A stretch of 37,126 bases of DNA, taken from Verrucomicrobiia bacterium (GTDB lineage: Bacteria; Zixibacteria; MSB-5A5; DSPP01). Position numbers and translations under genes: made by a program. The number at the start of each line of letters is the position of its first letter. Positions within the stretch are counted from its first letter, which is position 1. The stretch is taken from assembly GCA_035574275.1 (NCBI GenBank), contig DATLYY010000029.1:1-37126 (forward strand). Direction: 5' to 3'. Below the pieces are notes generated by a model. The model was not told the origin of the DNA. It searched no databases and was given only the letters and a program-made list of their open reading frames with translations. Positions 31,106 through 37,126 of the stretch are shown piece by piece.

Positions 31106-31575
31106 TGGAGGAGGCCAAACGAAAGCGCACGCTCTATTGGATTTTGGTTTTTTCCATCCTCCTTGGGCTGTTGAATTTGAAATCGATTATGTCGATTGGC
31201 AAAAAGAGAACCGTTGCCGACCTGGATCCGGCCCTGGCATCCGTCCCTGCGGCGGCGCCGATGACGGCGGTGCCCGATTCGTTCGCCTACGAGCGCTTGA
31301 CGCCGGCGAAGAAAACGCGGCTCGCTTTGGGTTTCGGCCGCAATCCGTTTTACCGCGGGGCCGAGAAGGCGGCGGTTTCTACAGGCCCCTTCCGGCAGGC
31401 ATTTTCGGTTTCGGCCATTTCGCTAAAGGGAAGCTCGGCTTTTGCAGTCATCAACGGCCGGGTGGTCCAGGCCGGCGACTGGATCGAAGGGTTTCGGGTG
31501 CACGCCATAACGGAGGGGCGCGTGGTTTTGAACAAGGATGGAACGCTCTGGAATTATCCGCTCAAGGGGGATTGA
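31105..31575 (+). CDS. PilP/GspC-like periplasmic link protein
   Basis: The 156-residue protein starts at ATG 31105, overlapping the pilO stop. It has one N-terminal membrane helix (WILVFSILLGLLNLKSIMSI), a Pro-Ala-rich linker, the conserved GRNPFYRG motif and a small beta domain (FSVSAISLKGSSAFAVINGR, VVQAGDWIEGFRVHAI, GRVVLNKDGTLWNYPL). It resembles the homology region of PilP and GspC, which docks on the secretin N-domains. PilP proper is a lipoprotein; this one has an uncleaved anchor like GspC, so a mixed type IV pilus/type II secretion style is seen. Confidence 0.72.
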   Translation: MEEAKRKRTLYWILVFSILLGLLNLKSIMSIGKKRTVADLDPALASVPAAAPMTAVPDSFAYERLTPAKKTRLALGFGRNPFYRGAEKAAVSTGPFRQAFSVSAISLKGSSAFAVINGRVVQAGDWIEGFRVHAITEGRVVLNKDGTLWNYPLKGD

Positions 31576-31576
31576 A

Positions 31577-32860
31577 ATGAAAACGCTGGGTTTGCTTGTC
31601 ATTTTTGGATTGCTCGCCATGGCGGCGGCGGCGCAGGAAAAGCCGCTGACCGTCGTTACCGAGGACTCTAAAATCACGCTGGAGATGGAGGCTGCCCCCA
31701 TCGGGTCCGTATTGAAACTCCTCGCGGCGCAGAACAATTTAAACATCGTCTCCGGTCAGGAAGTGCGGGGCTCGGTTTCCCTGCGGCTGCGGCAGGTCAG
31801 TTTGGATGAGGCGCTTTCCTCCATCCTTCTGGCCAACGGCTACACCTATAGTCGGCAGGGGAACGTTCTTGTGGTTTTGGCGCAGGACAAGGATTACCCC
31901 CAGCAGCTGGAAACGCGGGTGTTTGAACTTTCCTATGTCTCCGCCGACTACGTGGCGGCGAGTTTGAAAAACGTTTTGTCCCCCAAGGGTAAAACCGACA
32001 TTTTCACCCGCGAAATCCGCCGCATAGAACCGGCCAAGCAGGCCCCGGCGACCATTCTGGTGGTGACCGATTTCGGGTACAACATCCCCCGCATCGAAAA
32101 AATCGTGGCGACTTTGGACAAACCGGCAAAGCAGGTTTCCATCGAGGTCAAGATGGTGGAAACCTCCCTGGACAAAAATTCCGATTTGGGATTGGAATGG
32201 CCGGATGGGATTGGCGCTTCCTTCGCGGACGCCGAACCGGCCAGCACGAGCAGCACCAGCACCACGGACGAAGCGAGCAAGGCTATGGTTTTCCCGGTCA
32301 AAGGGCGTCCCCGGTACGGCCGGCTGTCCGTGGAGCAGGTGGACTGGTTTTTAAACTATTTGACCACCCAGACCAACAGCAAGCTTTTGAGCAGCCCCAA
32401 GGTGACCACGCTGGACAACCAGGCGGCCAAGATCACCGTCGCAACGACCATTCCCTTGCAGACTTTGAACCGCTTCAGCGAAGGGGCCGCCGTGCAGGAT
32501 ATCGTCTCCTTTCAGGACAAGGAGTTCGGCATCATTCTGGACGTCACGCCGCGCATCAACGACGACTCCACCGTCACGTTGCGGGTGACCCCGACGGTGG
32601 AGGACATCATCAGCTTTACGGGGCCGCCCGACAACCAGCGCCCGATAACTTCCAAACGGTCCGTGGAAACGCAGATTCGGATGAAGGACGGGGAAACAAT
32701 GGTCATCGGCGGCCTGATCAAGGACAATGAGATCAAGACCGTGCGCAAGGTGTGGCTCCTGGGAGATATCCCGCTTTTGGGGAACCTTTTTCGCTCGAAC
32801 TCCAGGCAGAAAAACCAGACCGACCTTTTGATCATGATTACCCCCCGCATCGTGCGGTAG
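31577..32860 (+). CDS. pilQ: Secretin PilQ/GspD
   Basis: The 427-residue protein forms the outer membrane channel. It starts at ATG 31577 behind AAGGGGG. A signal peptide (MKTLGLLVIFGLLAMAAAAQ) is followed by an N0/STN-like domain (about 45-115, VLKLLAAQNNLNIVSGQEVR), an N1/KH-like domain (about 115-200, RVFELSYVSADYVAASLKNV) and the secretin core (200-427). The core has VEVKMVET-like SIEVKMVETSLDKNSDLGLE, TTLDNQAAKITVATTIPLQT, FGIILDVTPRINDDSTVTLR and the C-terminal GETMVIGGLIKDNE plus PLLGNLFR, all typical of secretins. A short Ser/Thr stretch (ASTSSTSTTDEASK) is inserted early in the core. The N-terminal AMIN domains of many PilQ proteins are missing, making it compact. Confidence 0.93.
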   Translation: MKTLGLLVIFGLLAMAAAAQEKPLTVVTEDSKITLEMEAAPIGSVLKLLAAQNNLNIVSGQEVRGSVSLRLRQVSLDEALSSILLANGYTYSRQGNVLVVLAQDKDYPQQLETRVFELSYVSADYVAASLKNVLSPKGKTDIFTREIRRIEPAKQAPATILVVTDFGYNIPRIEKIVATLDKPAKQVSIEVKMVETSLDKNSDLGLEWPDGIGASFADAEPASTSSTSTTDEASKAMVFPVKGRPRYGRLSVEQVDWFLNYLTTQTNSKLLSSPKVTTLDNQAAKITVATTIPLQTLNRFSEGAAVQDIVSFQDKEFGIILDVTPRINDDSTVTLRVTPTVEDIISFTGPPDNQRPITSKRSVETQIRMKDGETMVIGGLIKDNEIKTVRKVWLLGDIPLLGNLFRSNSRQKNQTDLLIMITPRIVR

Positions 32861-32940
32861 GTTTTTCCCCCTTCCCGTTCCGCTCCCTAAAAAGCGACAA
32901 TTCGCTTGGAGAAAACGCGGCTAAAAACTATTTTACCGGC

Positions 32941-33381
32941 GTGAAAGTTATCCGGCTTGCGATTATTCTGACGTTTTTTGTTTTGGCCGCCTGCGGAAAG
33001 AAAAAGCCGGACCCGGCCCAGCAACTTCGGGCCTTTATGGCCGACTGGGAACGGGCCGTCGATGCCAAGAATCCAGAAGTATTGGACTCTCTTTTGACGA
33101 CGGCCAAAAACGTCCCCCCCATCGACCCGCGGCAATTTTTAGCTGAAATTTACAGCGCGGAAGGAATTACGCGCGTAAATCTGGTTGGACGGCAGTTGGA
33201 TATTGGGGAGAAGCAGGCCACAGTCACCGGGCGGCTGGTGCGTTCCGGCATTTCCGACAGCTTGACGACTTTGAGTTTGAGCCTGCTCCGCGTGAAAAGC
33301 GGTTGGAAGCTGGCCGCCTATCAGCTGCGGCCTTTTGAGCCGGCCCGGCAGGACACGGCCGGTAAGGAGCCCCCCAATTAA
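32941..33381 (+). CDS. Small lipoprotein of unknown function
   Basis: The GTG at 32941 gives a good lipoprotein signal peptide (VKVIRLAIILTFFVLAAC) with lipobox LAAC and a following GKKKPDP linker; upstream starts in the frame overlap pilQ. The mature part of about 125 residues has an NTF2-like or DUF4440-like plan: helix (AQQLRAFMADWERAVDAKNP), a middle part with VLDSLLTTAKN, and curved strands (QATVTGRLVRSGISDSLTTL, SLLRVKSGWKLAAYQL). The final KSGWKLAAYQL is typical of such folds. It lies 80 bp after pilQ and its stop overlaps the next ATG. Any role in the pilus is unproven. Confidence 0.72.
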   Translation: MKVIRLAIILTFFVLAACGKKKPDPAQQLRAFMADWERAVDAKNPEVLDSLLTTAKNVPPIDPRQFLAEIYSAEGITRVNLVGRQLDIGEKQATVTGRLVRSGISDSLTTLSLSLLRVKSGWKLAAYQLRPFEPARQDTAGKEPPN

Positions 33382-34085
33382 TGGGCGCCGCAAACACTAA
33401 CGGCAAAAAAGCCCTTGTCCGGCAGATGTTTTCGGATTTGGCTCCCGATTACGACCGGCTGAACCGGATCATTTCCTTCAACTCCGACCGGCGCTGGCGC
33501 AGAAGGGCTGTGGGGCCGCTTTTTGACTGCAAAACGGTTGTGGATTTGTGCGCCGGAACGGGGGATATGGCGCTGGCGTTGTTAACCAACCCCGAATTTG
33601 AGGGAATGGCGGTGCTTTCGGATTTTGCCTTGCCGATGCTGAAATTGGCGAAAAAAAAATTGGAGCGCTTCCAAGGGCGGGCGTTTTTGGTTTGCGCCGA
33701 CGCCGAAAAACTCCCCTTCAAGGCGGGCGTTTTTGACGGCGCCACATTGGGTTTTTCGCTGCGCAATCTTGAAAACCTTTCCGTTTTCGCCGCCGAAGCA
33801 AGGAGGGTTTTGAAAACGGGCGGGGCGGGTTCTTTTCTTGAAATAGCCCATCCTTCCAACGGTGTTTGGGGGAAACTCTTTTACACTTATTTTTATCAAC
33901 TGATGCCGAAAATGGCGGGCCTTTTCACCCGCCACCGCCAGGCGTACCGCTATTTGCCGGAGTCGCTCAAGGTTTTTCCGCGGCAGAGCGAAGTGTCGGC
34001 GTTGTTTTTGCGCGAGAGTTTTTCCGAATCGCGCTACGAGAACCTCTGGGGCGGGCTGGCGGCCATATATAAGGTAAGAAAGTGA
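33381..34085 (+). CDS. menG: Demethylmenaquinone/ubiquinone methyltransferase
   Basis: The 234-residue UbiE/MenG-family protein methylates demethylmenaquinone with SAM, the last step of menaquinone synthesis. The N-terminal VRQMFSDLAPDYDRLNRIIS is the family signature, followed by FNSDRRWRRRAV, the SAM loop VVDLCAGTGDMALALL, CADAEKLPFKAGVFDGATLG with the PF...FD motif, and FSLRNLENLSVFAAEARRVL. The ending WGGLAAIYKVRK matches the W.GL..lh.g.K tail of UbiE. The ATG overlaps the stop of the small lipoprotein. Menaquinone rather than ubiquinone is assumed from the likely lineage. Confidence 0.92.
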   Translation: MGAANTNGKKALVRQMFSDLAPDYDRLNRIISFNSDRRWRRRAVGPLFDCKTVVDLCAGTGDMALALLTNPEFEGMAVLSDFALPMLKLAKKKLERFQGRAFLVCADAEKLPFKAGVFDGATLGFSLRNLENLSVFAAEARRVLKTGGAGSFLEIAHPSNGVWGKLFYTYFYQLMPKMAGLFTRHRQAYRYLPESLKVFPRQSEVSALFLRESFSESRYENLWGGLAAIYKVRK

Positions 34086-34124
34086 TGGTATCCTCACGAT
34101 TTCGGGGTTAAATAAGGAAGAGGT

Positions 34125-35342
34125 ATGGATTTCATATTGGCGTTCATAATCGGCATCGTGGTCGGCGGCGCGGCGGTTTTGGCGGTCGTCTGGATTAAGA
34201 GACGGGAAGCCAAAGCGGTCGCGCAGGAACTGTTGGCGCAAACCCAAGCGGAAAAACTGGCGGATTTGAACGCCGTTATCAATCATCTCCAAGCCGCCTT
34301 CGGCAACCTTTCCCTGGAGGCGCTTAAGCGAAGCTCCGACCAATTTATGCAATTGGCCCAACAGACCCTTGCCGTTCAAACCCAGACGGGGGGGAAGGAG
34401 CTGGAGGGGAAGAAGCAGCTCATCGACCAGACCTTGGAGGCGATGAAAGGGGAGCTTGCGCGGGTGCGGGAATGCATCCAGGTGTTCGAGAAAGACCGGG
34501 AGAACAAATTTGGCGAAATTGCCGCCCAGTTGAAGGCCACGGCGGAAAACAACCGCCGGCTGCAGGAGACCGCCGAACAGTTGAAGCTGGCCTTGGTCAA
34601 TTCCAAAACGCGCGGCCAGTGGGGGGAGCGGATGGCGGAGGACGTGCTGCGGCTGGCCGGGTTTATGGAGGGAATCAACTACAAAAAACAGCGGGAGCTG
34701 GCGGGGAACCGGCCGGATTTCACCTTTCTTCTCCCGCGGGACAAAACCTTGAACATGGACGTGAAATTTCCGTTCGACAACTATCTGCGTTACCTCGAAG
34801 CGGGAAGCGAATCGGAAAAGGAAAATTACAAAAGCGCCTTTTTGAAGGACGTGCGGGACCGGGTGCGGGAGGTGACCACCCGGGACTACATCAACCCGGA
34901 GGCGCAGACGGTTGACTACGTTTTGGTTTTCATCCCCAACGAGCAGTTGTACGGCTTCATTCTGGAAAACCAGACCAGTTTCATCGACGAGGCGTTGCGC
35001 AGCAAGGTGATCCCCTGTTCGCCGCTCACCCTGTACGCCATTCTTTCGGTCATCCGGCAGGGAATCGATAATTTTCAACTGGAGCAGGGGGCCTCCCGGA
35101 TGCTCGCTTTGATGGGGCGCTTCGCCAAGCAGTGGGAGGAGTTTATAAAGGGGTTTGAAAAGATGGGGAAACGGATCGAGGATGCCCAGAAGGAGTTCGA
35201 TACCTTGATGACGACCCGCCGCACGCAGCTGGAGCGGCCTTTGGCCCAGATTGAAGAGCTGCGCCGGCAAAAGGGGATCGCCGAGGGAGAGTGGGCGCTT
35301 GGGCCGGGCTCGGAGCCGCCTCTTTCCGGTGAGAATAATTAG
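34125..35342 (+). CDS. rmuC: DNA recombination protein RmuC
   Basis: RmuC-family proteins limit recombination between inverted repeats; the mechanism is thought to involve a nuclease-like fold. The 405-residue protein has an N-terminal membrane anchor (ILAFIIGIVVGGAAVLAVVW), a long coiled coil (about 27-185, rich in Gln, Ala, Glu) and then the conserved domain: TRGQWGERMAEDVLRLAGFM, FTFLLPRDKTLNMDVKFPFD, YINPEAQTVDYVLVFIPNEQ and VIPCSPLTLYAILSVIRQG. These match RmuC including the presumed active-site Asp-x-Lys (MDVKFP). GGAAGAGG precedes the ATG. It stands 39 bp after menG. Confidence 0.93.
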   Translation: MDFILAFIIGIVVGGAAVLAVVWIKRREAKAVAQELLAQTQAEKLADLNAVINHLQAAFGNLSLEALKRSSDQFMQLAQQTLAVQTQTGGKELEGKKQLIDQTLEAMKGELARVRECIQVFEKDRENKFGEIAAQLKATAENNRRLQETAEQLKLALVNSKTRGQWGERMAEDVLRLAGFMEGINYKKQRELAGNRPDFTFLLPRDKTLNMDVKFPFDNYLRYLEAGSESEKENYKSAFLKDVRDRVREVTTRDYINPEAQTVDYVLVFIPNEQLYGFILENQTSFIDEALRSKVIPCSPLTLYAILSVIRQGIDNFQLEQGASRMLALMGRFAKQWEEFIKGFEKMGKRIEDAQKEFDTLMTTRRTQLERPLAQIEELRRQKGIAEGEWALGPGSEPPLSGENN

Positions 35343-35368
35343 TCCCGTCCCAAGCGAACACGGACATA

Positions 35369-35971
35369 ATGAGAAAACCGATTTTTTTCCTTCTCCTTGT
35401 CGCCGGCTCCGCTTTACTGCTTGCCTCCGGCCTTCCCGGAAAAAAAAGTAAAGTCAAAAAAGTGCTGGACGGCGACACCATCGTTCTGGAAAGCGGGGAG
35501 AAAATCCGCTACCTCTGCATCGACTCGCCGGAGGAGGGGGAGCCGTTTCACGACGAGGCCAAACGGGTCAACGATTCCCTGGTTTCCGGCAAAGCGATAC
35601 GGGTGGAATTTGACCGCAAGGTGAAGGACCGGTACGGCCGCTACCTCGGCTATATCTGGCTGGATACGCTTCTGGTCAACGATTTTCTGCTCCGGCGCGG
35701 ACTGGTTTCGGTCTATTACTTCAAGCCGAATGACCGGTATCTGGCCCGCTTTGTCGCTTCCGCCAAAGGGGCCCGCGTAAAGAAGGCGGGGATCTGGTCT
35801 CTTCCACATTCCGATTTGGACTATTACGTCGGAAACAAAAACAGCTACCGGGTGCACCGGCCGGACTGCCCGCAGGCCCGCGGAATCAAGGCGAAAAACC
35901 GGGCGGAATTCGACAATCTTTTCGACGCCGCCGACGCCGGTTTCGCCTTCTGCCGCACCTGTAAACCGTAA
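35369..35971 (+). CDS. Secreted staphylococcal-type nuclease with Cys-rich C-terminal motif
   Basis: The 200-residue protein has a signal peptide (MRKPIFFLLLVAGSALLLAS) and an SNase (thermonuclease) domain at about 25-145. It shows VLDGDTIVL, the first catalytic Arg in IRYLCIDSPE, Glu in SPEEGEPF and the second Arg in DRYGRYLGYIW, all expected for Ca-dependent nuclease activity. After this, GNKNSYRVHRPDCPQARGIK and AFCRTCKP form an Ada-like/zinc-ribbon-type tail (His-x3-Cys plus Cys-x2-Cys). The same tail occurs on other secreted nucleases and competence-related hydrolases. It is likely periplasmic or extracellular, degrading nucleic acids. It is 26 bp downstream of rmuC. Confidence 0.88.
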   Translation: MRKPIFFLLLVAGSALLLASGLPGKKSKVKKVLDGDTIVLESGEKIRYLCIDSPEEGEPFHDEAKRVNDSLVSGKAIRVEFDRKVKDRYGRYLGYIWLDTLLVNDFLLRRGLVSVYYFKPNDRYLARFVASAKGARVKKAGIWSLPHSDLDYYVGNKNSYRVHRPDCPQARGIKAKNRAEFDNLFDAADAGFAFCRTCKP

Positions 35972-36175
35972 ATTTATGCCCGGAAGCCGATAAAGTTTCT
36001 CGGGCGGTGCTGCAACACCCCGCTGCCGAGCCGCGAACCGCCCCGGCGTATCCATTTTTGGACTTGCCCTGTTTATTCCTGAAAATCACAGATATTTTAA
36101 CCCCGTTTCAGTCAAGCTTTTCGCCGATTTTCCGATAAAAACAACGGGGCAAAAAAGTTTTTTAACGAGGGGGAT
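35972..36175. other. Gap before the response regulator, nothing recognised
   Basis: The 204-bp gap holds an AT-rich stretch around 36085-36160 but no clear sigma70 or sigma54 (GG-N10-GC type) promoter, no RNA gene and no terminator with a T-run. GAGGGGG at 36167-36173 is the ribosome binding site of the next gene. Confidence 0.5.
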
Positions 36176-37126
36176 ATGCCGTCCATTCTGGTTATCGACG
36201 ATAAAGAAAGCATGCGGGGTATGCTCGCCGAGACGTTGTCCGGCGAGGGGTACGACGTGGACACGGCCGCCGACGGCCGCACGGGAATCAGCCGCGCCCG
36301 CGAGAAAAAATTCGACGTTGTCCTGACCGATCTGAAGCTTCCGGAAATGGACGGCATCGCCGTTCTGTCCCAGTTGAAGGAGGCCGACCCGGATTTGGCG
36401 GTCATCGTGATGACCGCCTTCGGCACCATCGAGACCGCGGTGGAGGCGATGAAGCTGGGGGCGGTCGATTTCATCGCCAAGCCGTTCGATACGGACCGGC
36501 TGGGGGTCATCATCAAAAAAGCTTTGGAAAACCGCCGGCTGGTGGCCGAGAACGCCCTTTTGCGTGAGGAGTTGGATCAAAGTTTGGGCTTTTCGGAAAT
36601 CATCGGCCGCTCGGAAAAGATGGTGGACGTTTCCCGGCTGATTCAAAAAGTGGCCCAGTCGGACACCACGGTTCTGCTTTTGGGGGAGTCGGGCACCGGC
36701 AAGGAGTTATTCGCCCGCGCCATTCATAATCTCTCCCCGCGCAAAAGCCGCCCCTTTGTGGCGATCAACTGCGCCGCCATTCCTTCCGAGCTTCTGGAAA
36801 ACGAGCTTTTCGGCTCCGAGCGGGGGGCCTTTACCGGCGCCGTGGCGCGCAAGATGGGGAAATTCGAAATCGCAGAGGGGGGAACGATTTTTCTGGATGA
36901 AATCGGCGATATGTCGCCGGCCCTGCAATCAAAACTCTTGCGCGTTTTGCAGGAAAAAACCTTTGAGCGGCTGGGCGGAACGAAGCTTATTTCCGTGGAT
37001 GTGAGGGTCATCGCCGCCTCCAACGTCGATTTGAAGGAGGCGATCGAGAAAAAGACCTTCCGCGAAGATTTGTACTACAGGCTCTCCGTTTTTCCGATAA
37101 AAATACCCCCCCTGCGGGAGCGGCGG
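36176..37126 (+). CDS. NtrC-family sigma54 response regulator (3' partial)
   Basis: The first 317 codons of a two-component response regulator are present; the gene runs off the window. The receiver domain has acidic pocket residues Asp8 and Asp9, phospho-acceptor Asp52 ([12 protein letters not shown]), Thr80 and Lys102 (AKPF). A short linker leads to the sigma54 AAA+ domain with IIGRSEKM, Walker A GESGTGKE (170-177), [11 protein letters not shown] (GAFTGA at 217-222), [13 protein letters not shown] and the start of [20 protein letters not shown]. The DNA-binding C-terminus lies outside. Compared with the 19150 activator this one has a receiver and should answer to a sensor kinase, possibly encoded just beyond the window. 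Confidence 0.94.
   Translation, partial: MPSILVIDDKESMRGMLAETLSGEGYDVDTAADGRTGISRAREKKFDVVLTDLKLPEMDGIAVLSQLKEADPDLAVIVMTAFGTIETAVEAMKLGAVDFIAKPFDTDRLGVIIKKALENRRLVAENALLREELDQSLGFSEIIGRSEKMVDVSRLIQKVAQSDTTVLLLGESGTGKELFARAIHNLSPRKSRPFVAINCAAIPSELLENELFGSERGAFTGAVARKMGKFEIAEGGTIFLDEIGDMSPALQSKLLRVLQEKTFERLGGTKLISVDVRVIAASNVDLKEAIEKKTFREDLYYRLSVFPIKIPPLRERR

Noticed and set aside
32752-32940. Longer N-terminal extension of the small lipoprotein
   Set aside because: It would overlap the 3' end of pilQ and lacks a signal sequence; the GTG at 32941 gives a proper lipoprotein signal peptide.
33582-35270. 562-residue open frame on the minus strand
   Set aside because: It spans the opposite strand of menG and rmuC, both of which are clear known families, so it is a codon-bias shadow.

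Overview
The window is a gene-dense (about 90% coding), moderately GC-rich stretch of a diderm bacterial chromosome. Several traits point to the FCB side of the tree, perhaps an uncultured lineage such as Zixibacteria, KSB1 or Latescibacteria. These are a TonB-dependent receptor with a carboxypeptidase-like N-terminal domain, a PorV/UPF0164-type barrel, large secreted proteins ending in FlgD/Por-secretion-like C-terminal domains (motifs such as NPFNPST and a terminal KIIILK or MVLIK), and a type IV pilus operon. The lineage is an inference from gene content only. I saw no rRNA, tRNA, CRISPR array, insertion sequence or prophage gene.

Layout. 1-2732: the 3' end of a PilM-like actin-fold gene, rsmD, coaD and a LipM/LplA-type lipoate or octanoyl transferase; the first 64 bases are an exact copy of 558-621. 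2757-12328: a strong sigma70-type promoter drives a surface cluster (TonB-dependent receptor with seven calcium-loop-like repeats, a 1008-residue secreted protein, a PorV-like barrel, a large lipoprotein), closed by a clear intrinsic terminator. 12327-15452, minus strand: a GT39-like membrane glycosyltransferase with a TPR tail and an atypical SDR. 15682-18546: a secreted protein with a sorting domain, convergent with a bactofilin-domain membrane protein. 18724-21960: a promoter of the same design as the first one, a small secreted protein, and, overlapping it by ATGA, a TPR-GAF-sigma54 activator. 22040-23520: a sugar nucleotide pair (RmlC-like, RmlB). 23658-32860: a compact type IV pilus/type II secretion operon (pilB, pilC, three prepilins, a pilM-pilN fusion, pilO, a pilP-like gene, pilQ). 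32941-37126: a small lipoprotein, menG/ubiE, rmuC, a secreted staphylococcal-type nuclease with a Cys-rich tail, and the 5' part of an NtrC-type response regulator cut by the window edge.

How it fits together. The window is dominated by cell-surface functions: import and secretion at the outer membrane, pili, envelope sugars and exported proteins, with two sigma54 activators that could control some of them. The two loci most worth following are the small secreted protein coupled to the TPR-sigma54 activator (a possible peptide-receptor pair) and the pilus operon, which has a PilM-PilN fusion and a third prepilin carrying a large beta-rich extension.
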